The position numbers and the translations under genes were made by a program. This document shows positions 6,751 through 14,727 of a stretch of 40,104 nucleotides of DNA, piece by piece. Position 1 is the first letter of the stretch, and each line of letters opens with the position of its first letter. Source of the stretch: Candidatus Aminicenantota bacterium (GTDB lineage: Bacteria; Acidobacteriota; Aminicenantia; Aminicenantales; UBA4085); NCBI GenBank assembly GCA_017883285.1, contig JADGNV010000085.1, positions 1-40,104 on the forward strand. The letters run 5' to 3'. A model generated the notes under the pieces. It was not told the origin of the DNA. It did no database searches and was given only the letters and a program-made list of their open reading frames with translations.

Positions 6751-7791
6751 ATGACCAAAAACAGAAACATCGTTCTCGCCTTGCTCTTGGGCCTCGGCCT
6801 CATCAGCTTCGGTCTGGCCGCCCCTCAGACGGGCGGCTATCACCTTCTGAAGAAGATGGTGATCGGGGGCGAAGGCGGCTGGGACTATCTGGCCCTCGAA
6901 GCCGGCTCGCGGCTGCTCTACGTGTCGCACGGCAGCGCGTTCGAAGTCGTCAACGTAGACACCGGCGCCAAACTCGATCCCATCCCCAACCTGAAAGGCG
7001 TCCACGGCGTGGCCTTTGCCCCGGACCGCGGCCGCGGCTACATCTCGAACGGCCGGGGCAACAGCGTCACGGTGTTCGACCTCAAGACCCGGGCGGTGAT
7101 CGAGGAAGTTTCGGTCACACCCGGCCAGAACCCCGACGCGATCATGTACGATGCCGTCTCCGGCCGCGTCTTCACCTTTAACGGCCGGACGGCCAACGCC
7201 ACGGCCATCGACGCGGCCACGGACAAGGTCGTCGGGACCGTCGATATCGGCGGCAAGCCCGAATTCGCGGTCACGGACGGCAAAGGCCTCATCTTCGTCA
7301 ACAACGAGGACAAGAGCGAGATCGTGTCCTTCGACGCCAAGACGCTCGATGTCAAGAAACGCTGGTCCATCGCCCCGGGCGAAGGCCCGAGCGGGCTGGC
7401 CATCGATCTCAAGAACAAGCGGCTCTTCAGTGTCTGCGACAAGGTCATGGTCGTCTCGGACTTCGAGAACGGCAAGGTCGTGGCCACGGTCGAGATCGGC
7501 CCCGGCCCCGACGCGGTCCGCTACGACCCCGGCACGGGCCTGGTGTTCGCGTCCTGCGGCGGAAACGGCACGCTGGCCGTGATCCGCCAGGAATCGGCCG
7601 ACAAGTACAGCCTCCTCGAGACCGTGCCGACGGCCCGCGGCGGCCGGACGATGGAGATCGATCCCAAGACCCACAACGTGTTCGTCGTCGTCGCCGAATA
7701 CGGCCCCGCTCCGGCCCCGACGAAGGAACAGCCGAAACCGCGGCCAAGCGTGGTTCCCAATTCCTTCCAGGTGCTCGTCCTCGGCAAGTAA
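6751..7791 (+). CDS. Secreted YVTN/YncE-type beta-propeller protein
   Basis: The 346-residue product has a signal peptide (residues 1 to about 24, LISFGLAA-PQT) and then repeated blades of the 40-residue YVTN type. Examples are SRLLYVSHGSAFEVVNVDTGA, GRGYISNGRGNSVTVFDLKTRAV, GRVFTFNGRTANATAIDAAT and GLVFASCGGNGTLAVI. Such seven-bladed propellers are exported and usually bind ligands or proteins; no catalytic function can be inferred. ATG 6751 has an AAAGGAGA ribosome site. A strong rho-independent terminator lies just after the stop, so this gene ends a transcription unit. Confidence 0.8.
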   Translation: MTKNRNIVLALLLGLGLISFGLAAPQTGGYHLLKKMVIGGEGGWDYLALEAGSRLLYVSHGSAFEVVNVDTGAKLDPIPNLKGVHGVAFAPDRGRGYISNGRGNSVTVFDLKTRAVIEEVSVTPGQNPDAIMYDAVSGRVFTFNGRTANATAIDAATDKVVGTVDIGGKPEFAVTDGKGLIFVNNEDKSEIVSFDAKTLDVKKRWSIAPGEGPSGLAIDLKNKRLFSVCDKVMVVSDFENGKVVATVEIGPGPDAVRYDPGTGLVFASCGGNGTLAVIRQESADKYSLLETVPTARGGRTMEIDPKTHNVFVVVAEYGPAPAPTKEQPKPRPSVVPNSFQVLVLGK

Positions 7792-7800
7792 GGAACTCTC

Positions 7801-7842
7801 AGAAGTCGGAGAGACGGAGAGGTCCGTCCTCCGGCTTCTTTT
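7801..7842 (+). terminator. Strong rho-independent terminator
   Basis: AGAAGTCGGAG (7801-7811) pairs with CTCCGGCTTCT (7829-7839) with one U-G pair. Inside it GACGGA (7813-7818) pairs with TCCGTC (7823-7828) around a GAGG loop. A T4 run follows at 7839-7842. It terminates the beta-propeller transcript between two convergent genes. Confidence 0.8.
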
Positions 7843-7864
7843 CATTTAGGGTTTCGGTTTCTCG

Positions 7865-9544
7865 TCAGGATTTCGCCGCGCCGGTTGCCGGATGCTCGAA
7901 TTCCAGGAGAAGATCGCGGACCTTACCGACGGGGAAGCCTACGACGTTATCGTAATCCCCTTCGAGTTTCTCGACGAGGGCGTCGCCCGATTCCTGGATG
8001 ACATAGGCGCCCGCCTTGTCGAGATAGTTGGCCGTATCCAGATAGCGTTCGATGGCGTCGGGCTCGAGCGTCTTGAACGTGACCCAGCTCGTTTCGTGGC
8101 CGTGGAGGAGCCGGTCCGCGCTTTTCCGGTAGATCGCGATACCCGTGACGACGCGGTGGCGCCTGCCCGAGAGCTTCGTTAGCATGTCCCGAGCCTCATT
8201 CCTGTCCGTGGGCTTGCCGAAGATCTCGTTCTCGAGGCAGACCAGCGTGTCGGCGGCGATGATCAGGGCGTGCGGATATGCGCCGCCGACGGTTTCCGCT
8301 TTCGCGATCGCGGCCCGGACCGCATAGCCGACTGGGTTTCGCTCTCGAAGGGGCTCCTCGTCGATCCCGCTCGGGACGATGCGAAAGTCGTCCACGATTC
8401 GTTTGAGCAGCTCGCCCCGGCGGGGCGAGGCCGAAGCGAGGATGATGCCGGGTGCGGCTTCCGGCCGATCGGTCCCCTCGTTCGCGACCGCGGCCGCTCC
8501 AACGACAGTGGAATGCGCGGTAGCCCCGTAATGCTCGGCCATGACGCCTTGCCAGTCCGTTTCGCTCTTGATGCCGACGAACGCCATCCGGACCTTGGCC
8601 GGATGGGGATGGATGCGGGCGTAGTGGATGCCGAAATTGCGCATGATCTTGACCGCCCGCCGCAATCCATAGATCTCCCGGGCCAATTCGAAATGCCGGA
8701 GGATGAGCTCGCGCTGGTCTTCGAGCGACGGCTGGAAAGGTGAGCGGCCGGCGGCTAAATCGCGCGCCTGGCGGAAGATCCAGGGATTGCCGATCGCGCC
8801 GCGCGCCGCGAGTGCGCCGTCGACGCCCGTTTCGCGGATCATGCGCAGGGCGTCGGCCGCGGTCAGGACGTCGCCGGACCCGAGGATGGTCCGGTCGGGG
8901 AACGCGGCCTTCACGCGCGCCAGAAAATCCCAGTCCGCCCGGCCCCGGTATTTCTGGTCGACGCTCCGGGCGTGGACGGCGACGGCCGCCACCCCCAGGT
9001 CGAAGGCCCCGCGGGCGATCTCCCAGAAGGCCGCGTGTTCGGCGTCGGTTTCGAGGAAGGCCCGCCGGAGCTTGAGGGTGACCGGTTTCTCGGGCACGGC
9101 CGCCCGGACGAGGCGCACGGTCTCGAGGGCAATGTCCGGCCGGCTCATCAGGAAGCCGCCCCGCTTCTTCGAGAGCACCTTCCGCACCGGGCAGGCGAAA
9201 TTGAGGTCGATGACGTCGAAGCCCATCTCGGCGAGGACGACGGCGGCCCGGGCCATGACCGTGGGATCGAAGCCCATGATCTGGCCGGCCAGGGGATGGT
9301 CGGCGGGGTCGAGCTTGATCAGCTTCCGCCGCAGCTTCCCGTCGAGGAGCATCTGCCGGTCGAGCATGGCCTCGGTCGTGCAGAACGGCGCGGTCGTGGA
9401 TCGGCAAATCAGGCGATAGCTCAGGTCGCTGAAGCCGGCCAGGGCGGCGAGGACGACCGGAAAATCGATTTCGAGCGGACCGAGGCGGAGGGGCTTCAGG
9501 ATCGGGGCGGCGCCCTGCGGCGGCTTCGGGGACACTTCGGGCAT
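7865..9544 (-). CDS. Fusion of tRNA-dihydrouridine synthase (Dus) and Maf nucleotide pyrophosphatase
   Basis: This 559-residue protein joins two enzymes. Residues about 18-345 are a Dus TIM barrel, which reduces uridine to dihydrouridine in tRNA with FMN and NADPH. FMN-barrel motifs include ALAGFSDLSYR, GQIMGFDP and DLNFACPVRKV with catalytic Cys118, then HARSVDQKYRG, GSGDV and ARGAIGNPWIF. Residues about 367-547 are a complete Maf domain: ILASASPRRGELL, AADTLVCLENEIFGKP, RRHRVVTGIAIY and LDKAGAYVIQESG...VEKLEGDYDNVVGFP. Maf proteins hydrolyse non-canonical or modified nucleoside triphosphates. An Ala-rich linker (346-366) joins them in one frame with no stop. Both halves look catalytically intact. 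It is the last gene of a minus-strand unit, 13 bases after the large secreted protein. The start has only a weak ribosome site, suggesting coupling. Confidence 0.9.
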   Translation of the reverse strand: MPEVSPKPPQGAAPILKPLRLGPLEIDFPVVLAALAGFSDLSYRLICRSTTAPFCTTEAMLDRQMLLDGKLRRKLIKLDPADHPLAGQIMGFDPTVMARAAVVLAEMGFDVIDLNFACPVRKVLSKKRGGFLMSRPDIALETVRLVRAAVPEKPVTLKLRRAFLETDAEHAAFWEIARGAFDLGVAAVAVHARSVDQKYRGRADWDFLARVKAAFPDRTILGSGDVLTAADALRMIRETGVDGALAARGAIGNPWIFRQARDLAAGRSPFQPSLEDQRELILRHFELAREIYGLRRAVKIMRNFGIHYARIHPHPAKVRMAFVGIKSETDWQGVMAEHYGATAHSTVVGAAAVANEGTDRPEAAPGIILASASPRRGELLKRIVDDFRIVPSGIDEEPLRERNPVGYAVRAAIAKAETVGGAYPHALIIAADTLVCLENEIFGKPTDRNEARDMLTKLSGRRHRVVTGIAIYRKSADRLLHGHETSWVTFKTLEPDAIERYLDTANYLDKAGAYVIQESGDALVEKLEGDYDNVVGFPVGKVRDLLLEFEHPATGAAKS

Positions 9545-9557
9545 CGTCGGGGGGCCT

Positions 9558-12287
9558 TTATCGCGAGGTGATCAGGTTCCTCGCCCGCAGCTCTTCGAGC
9601 CCCTTCTTCCAGTCGCCGGCCGCGCCCCAGATGTAATAGGAGAAATAGCGGACGGTCTTTTGGAAGATCGGCACCCACGGCTGGAATTCGGCGTAGTAGT
9701 GGTTAGACTCAGCGTTGACCGGGTGGTTCATCCACATGTGGAGAAACTCGGGCTCGCTCACGGGGTAGGCGCCCACGAACGAGACGTCCTCCTTCGTGTC
9801 GTAGCCCGCGTTCCAGCCTTCCTTGAGGAAAAGGACCCGGCCATAGTACTCCTCTGGCCGCATCCGGAACTCCTGGACCCCGTCCGTCGTCGGCACGAAG
9901 AAGGCATCCTCGGGCCCGTGGACCCGGCCGAGCTCCAGAATGGGCTGGGGTCCGAGCATTTTGAGCTCGGGATTGCGGAAGGCGAGGGCGAACCGGACCT
10001 CGAGGAGAGGCGAATTTCCGTAGAGGGTGAAGATCTTCTCGATCGAGTTTCCATAGTAATCAGCCTGCATCCGGACCTGGACATACGGCCCGGCGCGCCG
10101 GACGACTTCAGCGTCATAGACTTTGTGCGTTTCGATGCTGGCCTGGCCGAGGAAGTCCTCGAATCCGCCGTAGGGATAGAACCCGCGCTCCCGGAACGGC
10201 TTCCGGTCGGTCGACGCCTCCTTCTCCGGCCAGAGCTTGAAGAAGATGTTGTCGTTCCGCTCCTTGACGAAATATTCGATGACCCGGGCGCCGATGGCGA
10301 GGAGCGTCACCCGCACCTTGTCGTTTTCCAGGCGGTATTCCATGATGCCGTCCTTGTTCAGGTCGACCTCGGTGAGTGTCGCCTGGCCCGCGGCCGCTTC
10401 GACTCCGAGCTGGCTCCAGGTCTCGGCGCCGAGCGCCCGGACCCGGACGCGGTAATGTCCGGCGGACAGAGGCAGCTTGAAGGAAAGGGCCGCGGATTCG
10501 GCCGGCGAGATCATGCTGCCCCGGATCTCCTCGTGAATCGGCGGCTCGCTCTCGGCGCCCGACCGAAACACCGCGATCTCCATCGGGACCTTGGGGGCTT
10601 CCGAATAATTGTAGATCGAGACCGGATAGACGACTTCGGGCGCCTGGCCGTAAAGGAGCGTGTGGACGGAGATCGTCCTTGGCAGGTCGGCGACGGCCAG
10701 AGTCCGCTTGGTCCCGCCCTTCCATTCGAACCGGACCTGGATGGGATTGACCAGGCCGGCGGCCGCCGGCTTCGTCTTGATCTTCAGCGACTTGAACAGC
10801 GGCGCTCCGGGATCCAGCGTGATTTTCGTTGTTGCTTCGCCTTCGAGGGCGAGCTCGGGCCCGGTCTGGAGGACGAGCGTCCCCGGAAGCGGAGCGGCGC
10901 CCAGGTTTGCGATTCGGATATCGAGCCGGTTGCGGGAGGCGAATTCGGCCGAGAGCTGGACCTGGTCGCCGAAGCGGCGTTCGAGATAGATCCGGTCGAG
11001 GAGCAGTATCTGGAGGGCGTTTCGAAACGGGGCCGGACCGAGCATCTTTCCCTGAGGCAGCACCCCCACGGCGCGGCGGGCGAGGATCGCCCGGTACATC
11101 GCCTCGCGGCCGAACGGCGTCCCCTTGTCGGCGAACAGAACCATGCACGGGGGCGCGTCCTCGCGGACCATGCCGGTCGGCAGGATGAAGGGCGCCTTCT
11201 CGTTGTCGATCTGCTTCTTGTTGCCTTCGACCGCAATGACCCCGTCGTACTTGAAGGGATCGCATTCGGGTGCGAAGACCGGCCGGAAGATGAAGCCGCC
11301 CCGGTCCTTGGCGTATTTGATCCAGTCTCTTTCGAGCGGGGTGTCCTGGATCTTGAATCCGTCCCAGTTCGAAAGACCGAAGCCGAGCGTCCCGAAGCTG
11401 CGGGACGACTTGCCGGAGCCCACATCGGCCACGATGCCGAGCCCGGCCTTCGCCAACCACTCGGGAAGCTGTTTCTGAAGCAGGTAGTCCATATAGCCGT
11501 TGAAGGTGAACCAATCGTTGCCCTGGGCCAATCCCTTGGCGATGACCTCTAGCGGATGCCCGGGGAAGCAGGTCACGCTGTGGAGGAGCGTGCCCGTGGC
11601 GAACCAGCCGCGGTGGAAGTCGTATTGCTCGACCGTTCGTTCGACACCCTTGATCAGGTCCTTGAGCCGGACGAAATTCGCGGGATCGTCCGAAAGAACG
11701 GCGAAGAGGCGGCGCCCGCCGTTTTCCAGCATAAACGCGTAGACGGGCCGGAACCCGGCCGCGTTGAATTGATGGCTCTTCAGGGCGGAGAGGCCGGGGA
11801 ACCCCAGGCCCAGGGCCGCGGCGAGGCGGTTTCCTGTTTCGTCAGAGAAACCGGCGTAAACCAGGATGTTTTTGTTTGTCGCGGCGAGCTTTCGGGCGAG
11901 GGCGCCGAGGGCCGGGGCGTTCGCGTCCTCGCGGGGTGCGGCGAGGAGTCCGTCGATGAACCCTTCCTCCATCCACAGGCCCGGGACCCCCAATTCCTCG
12001 GCGATGTCGACCTTGCTTTGAAGGATCGTGGCGTTGACGTCGGGTAGGCTCATCTGGAACAGGTTGCCGTATTGGAAGCCATTCCAGAAGATGCTGTGCC
12101 AATAATTGGTGTAGCCGTGGAACTGGCCCGGGCTCAGGATCGGAGGCGGGTTGATTCCGGGCGCGGGCGCGAATTTGAAATCCTCGAGCTTGGCTGGAGC
12201 GGACTGGGCGAGGAGCATGAGCGGCCCCGCGGCCAGGGCGACGGCCAAGCCGAGGCCAAGACTCCGCATGATCTTGGTTTTCCGCAT
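9558..12287 (-). CDS. Large secreted protein with mutarotase-like C-terminal region, unknown function
   Basis: ATG 12287 follows GAGGAGG and gives 909 residues with a signal peptide (hydrophobic stretch about 10-27, cleavage near LLA-QS). An upstream extension of the frame overlaps the preceding gene and is not used. The first about 400 residues resemble a TIM-barrel glycosidase-like region (WMEEGFIDG, GWFATGTLLHSVTCF, GNDWFTFNGYMDYLL) without a nameable family. The middle is beta-rich (about 480-650). The C-terminal part (LENDKVRVTLLAIGARVIEYFVKERNDN...) resembles the galactose-mutarotase/GH38-type beta-sandwich that binds sugars. A role in extracytoplasmic glycan processing is inference. 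It lies between the AhpD-like and Dus-Maf genes with 11- and 13-base gaps. Confidence 0.65.
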   Translation of the reverse strand: MRKTKIMRSLGLGLAVALAAGPLMLLAQSAPAKLEDFKFAPAPGINPPPILSPGQFHGYTNYWHSIFWNGFQYGNLFQMSLPDVNATILQSKVDIAEELGVPGLWMEEGFIDGLLAAPREDANAPALGALARKLAATNKNILVYAGFSDETGNRLAAALGLGFPGLSALKSHQFNAAGFRPVYAFMLENGGRRLFAVLSDDPANFVRLKDLIKGVERTVEQYDFHRGWFATGTLLHSVTCFPGHPLEVIAKGLAQGNDWFTFNGYMDYLLQKQLPEWLAKAGLGIVADVGSGKSSRSFGTLGFGLSNWDGFKIQDTPLERDWIKYAKDRGGFIFRPVFAPECDPFKYDGVIAVEGNKKQIDNEKAPFILPTGMVREDAPPCMVLFADKGTPFGREAMYRAILARRAVGVLPQGKMLGPAPFRNALQILLLDRIYLERRFGDQVQLSAEFASRNRLDIRIANLGAAPLPGTLVLQTGPELALEGEATTKITLDPGAPLFKSLKIKTKPAAAGLVNPIQVRFEWKGGTKRTLAVADLPRTISVHTLLYGQAPEVVYPVSIYNYSEAPKVPMEIAVFRSGAESEPPIHEEIRGSMISPAESAALSFKLPLSAGHYRVRVRALGAETWSQLGVEAAAGQATLTEVDLNKDGIMEYRLENDKVRVTLLAIGARVIEYFVKERNDNIFFKLWPEKEASTDRKPFRERGFYPYGGFEDFLGQASIETHKVYDAEVVRRAGPYVQVRMQADYYGNSIEKIFTLYGNSPLLEVRFALAFRNPELKMLGPQPILELGRVHGPEDAFFVPTTDGVQEFRMRPEEYYGRVLFLKEGWNAGYDTKEDVSFVGAYPVSEPEFLHMWMNHPVNAESNHYYAEFQPWVPIFQKTVRYFSYYIWGAAGDWKKGLEELRARNLITSR

Positions 12288-12298
12288 GGGCGCCCTCC

Positions 12299-12646
12299 TC
12301 ACTTCGCTTTCGCCAACATCTCGTCGAGGAAGGCCACGGCCCGGCGCAGGTGGGGGATGACGATCGATCCCCCGACGATGAGCGAAACCGAGCACGTTTC
12401 GTAGATCTCGGCCTTCGTCGCGCCCCGCTCGAGCGCCCGGACGATGTGGTAGGAAATGCAGTCGTCGCAACGCAGGACCAGGGAGGCGGCGAGGCCCATC
12501 AATTCCTTGGTCTTGGCGTCGAGGGCGCCGGCCTGGTAGGTCCGCTCATCGAGGGCGAAAAAGCGCTTGATCTCGATCGGCCCTTCCGCGAGGATCTTGG
12601 CGTTCATGTCCTGCCTGAACTTGGTGAATTCTTCGTATCTTCCCAT
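12299..12646 (-). CDS. Carboxymuconolactone decarboxylase/AhpD-like protein
   Basis: The product of 115 residues from ATG 12646 (AAGGAGTC ribosome site) is an all-helical AhpD-like subunit. The hallmark LRCDDCISYHIVRAL contains the CxxC redox pair and following His, and ALDAKTKELMGLAASL precedes it, as in family members that act as alkylhydroperoxidase-type thiol oxidoreductases. The frame is open upstream to 12754, but that extension is not protein-like and crosses the promoter. First gene of a three-gene unit; its position next to a secreted carbohydrate-type protein and Dus-Maf gives no clear functional link. Confidence 0.85.
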   Translation of the reverse strand: MGRYEEFTKFRQDMNAKILAEGPIEIKRFFALDERTYQAGALDAKTKELMGLAASLVLRCDDCISYHIVRALERGATKAEIYETCSVSLIVGGSIVIPHLRRAVAFLDEMLAKAK

Positions 12647-12668
12647 ATCGCGACTCCTTCCATGCCCC

Positions 12669-12697
12669 ATTGTAGCGGGGTCCCGGGAAGAAGACAA
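12669..12697 (-). promoter_or_regulatory. Promoter of the ahpD-like/large secreted/dus-maf unit
   Basis: On the minus strand TTGTCT (12697-12692), 17 bases, then TACAAT (12674-12669). Predicted start about 12662, a short leader to ATG 12646. Confidence 0.55.
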
Positions 12698-12732
12698 ATC
12701 GGTCCGGATTTCGGCCTCGGTTCGGGCTCGGC

Positions 12733-12761
12733 TTGACAGGGGCGCCGACTCCATGTAATTT
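12733..12761 (+). promoter_or_regulatory. Promoter of gatE-gatD
   Basis: TTGACA (12733-12738), 17 bases, TAATTT (12756-12761); the same stretch also offers TGTAAT at a 15-base spacing. The predicted leader is about 30 bases and contains a modest GGGAAAG ribosome site before ATG 12798. It is divergent from the AhpD-like promoter. Confidence 0.5.
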
Positions 12762-12797
12762 TGAGTATTTCATACCGGAATACGGGAAAGAAATAAT

Positions 12798-14723
12798 ATG
12801 GATGATTTCCTCTTCAAACCGTTCGACGAAATGACGCCCGCCGACTACGCTCGCGTCGGGTTCAAGTCCGGCCTCGAGATCCACCAGCAGCTCTACACCG
12901 CGAAGAAGCTCTTTTGCCGCTGCCCGGCCGGCCATTACAGTCCCAAGTACGACGCCGAAATCCTCCGCCACATGCGCCCCACGCTCTCCGAACTCGGGGA
13001 ATACGACGGCACGGCGCTCATGGAATTCAAGACCAAGAAAGAGATCATCTACCGGATCAACCGGGAGACGGTCTGCACCTACGAAATGGACGATACGCCC
13101 CCGTTCATGATCAACGAAGATGCGCTCGACATCGCCCTCGGCATCGGGCTGCTCTACGACTGCATCATGGTCGACGAGCTCCACATCGCCCGGAAGCAGT
13201 ACTTGGACGGCAGCATTCCGACCGGCTTCCAGAGGACGACGATCGTCGGCGTGGACGGCAAGATCCCCTACAAGGACCGGTCCATCCGCATCGTCCAGCT
13301 CGGCCTGGAAGAGGATGCCTGCCGGGAGGTAAGCGACGTCGGCCACCGCCGGATCTACCGCACCGACAGGCTGGGCATGCCCCTCATCGAGACCGTCACC
13401 GCCCCCGATATGAAGACGCCCCACGAAGCGGCCGAGGTCGCCCAGGTGCTCCGCCGCATCGTCCGAAGCACGGGCCGGGTGCGGACCGGGCTCGGCGCCG
13501 CCCGCGAGGACGTGAACGTCAGCGTTACGGGCGGGACGCGGGTCGAGATCAAGGGCGTACCGCGCATTCCCCGCATCCCACTTCTGACCTATAACGAGGC
13601 CCTGCGCCAGTGGAACCTCCTTCGCCTCCGCGACGAGCTCGCCCGCCGGAGCGTCGTGACCGCGACCTTCTCCTCCAGTTCCGAGGAGGTTACGAAGCAC
13701 CTGAAAAAAACGCACTATCTGCCCCTCGAGACCGCCCTGGCCAACGGCATGTCGGTTTACGGCGTCCGCCTGAATGGCTTCCGGGACCTCCTCCGCTGGC
13801 AGACCCAGACGGACACGTTCTTCAACCAGGAGATTTCCGACCGCGTCCGGGTCATCGCCTGTCTTACGACCCTCCCGAACATCATCCACTCCGACAGCCC
13901 CGGCGAGTCTTTGACGAGCGCCGAATGGGGCATGATCAAGAAGGCCCTCTGCGCCCGGGACGGGGACACCGTGGTCATCGTCTGGGGGCCGGAAGCCGAC
14001 GCCCGGCTCGGCGCGCAGGAGATCAGCATCCGGGCCAAGGAGGCGACGATCGGCATTCCGTCCGAGACGCGCCAGGCGCTGAAGGACGGGACGAACGGCT
14101 TCGAGCGCATCCTGCCCGGTCCGGACCGGATGTATCCCGACACCGACCTTCCCCCGAAGCGCATCACGGCCGAGCGCCTGGAGGCCATCCGGGCGACGCT
14201 CCCGCCGCGCATCGTCACGCGCGAGCGATGGTACGAGGAGATCGGCGTTCCCCGCGACCTTGTTCCGGTCCTCTCCCTTTCGAAGTTCGCGGATCTGTTC
14301 GAGACCGCGGTCAAGGACGGGGGCCTGTCCCCGAAGCTCGCGGCGCTCGTCCTGGCCCAATATCCAAAGAGGTTGAAAAGGAAGGGGCTCCCCTGGCGGG
14401 ACCTCGACGAGGCATCGCTCTCCGCCGCACTCGAAGCTGTGCGGAGCGGCCGCCTGCGCAAGGAGGGGATCCTGCCGCTCCTCGAGCGCGTCCTGACGGA
14501 ACGCAGGACCGTGGCCGAAATCCTCTCCGCCGGTGCCCCCGAAGGCGACGTGGTGCGGGAGATCGACGAGATCGCCGCGGGCCTGGCCAGCCGCACGTTC
14601 TCGACACCTGCCGGAGCGGGCCGCAGGGCCATGGGCCTGATCATGGCTAAGTGGCGCGGATTCATCGACGCCGCCGAGGCCGCCCGGCGCCTGGACGCCC
14701 GACTCGCGCAGGGGGGGAGGTGA
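12798..14723 (+). CDS. gatE: Glu-tRNA(Gln) amidotransferase subunit E (archaeal-type)
   Basis: This 641-residue protein is the tRNA-binding, kinase-type subunit of GatDE, which phosphorylates Glu-tRNA(Gln) and transamidates it to Gln-tRNA(Gln). The GatB/E cradle starts at GFKSGLEIHQQL (21-32), with CRCPAG (40-45), EYDGTALMEFK, MDDTPPFMINEDALDIAL and EDVNVSV. Unlike GatB (about 480 residues) it has the GatE-specific AspRS-like insertion (about residues 285-440, including VYGVRLNGFRDLL and PSETRQALKDGTNGFERILPGPDRMYPDTDLPP). A helical/YqeY-like tail follows to 641. It lies 4 bases upstream of gatD, its obligate partner. GatDE is known as the archaeal enzyme; bacteria normally use GatCAB. Transfer from archaea is therefore likely, though the gene's composition now matches its neighbours. 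Confidence 0.93.
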   Translation: MDDFLFKPFDEMTPADYARVGFKSGLEIHQQLYTAKKLFCRCPAGHYSPKYDAEILRHMRPTLSELGEYDGTALMEFKTKKEIIYRINRETVCTYEMDDTPPFMINEDALDIALGIGLLYDCIMVDELHIARKQYLDGSIPTGFQRTTIVGVDGKIPYKDRSIRIVQLGLEEDACREVSDVGHRRIYRTDRLGMPLIETVTAPDMKTPHEAAEVAQVLRRIVRSTGRVRTGLGAAREDVNVSVTGGTRVEIKGVPRIPRIPLLTYNEALRQWNLLRLRDELARRSVVTATFSSSSEEVTKHLKKTHYLPLETALANGMSVYGVRLNGFRDLLRWQTQTDTFFNQEISDRVRVIACLTTLPNIIHSDSPGESLTSAEWGMIKKALCARDGDTVVIVWGPEADARLGAQEISIRAKEATIGIPSETRQALKDGTNGFERILPGPDRMYPDTDLPPKRITAERLEAIRATLPPRIVTRERWYEEIGVPRDLVPVLSLSKFADLFETAVKDGGLSPKLAALVLAQYPKRLKRKGLPWRDLDEASLSAALEAVRSGRLRKEGILPLLERVLTERRTVAEILSAGAPEGDVVREIDEIAAGLASRTFSTPAGAGRRAMGLIMAKWRGFIDAAEAARRLDARLAQGGR

Positions 14724-14727
14724 GGCC

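Noticed and set aside
6064-7845. 593-codon minus-strand frame
   Set aside because: Antisense shadow of the barrel and beta-propeller genes, low-complexity Asp/Arg/Gly composition typical of GC-rich antisense frames.
12288-12470. 61-codon N-terminal extension of the large secreted protein
   Set aside because: Overlaps the AhpD-like gene, and ATG 12287 has a strong ribosome site followed by a signal peptide.
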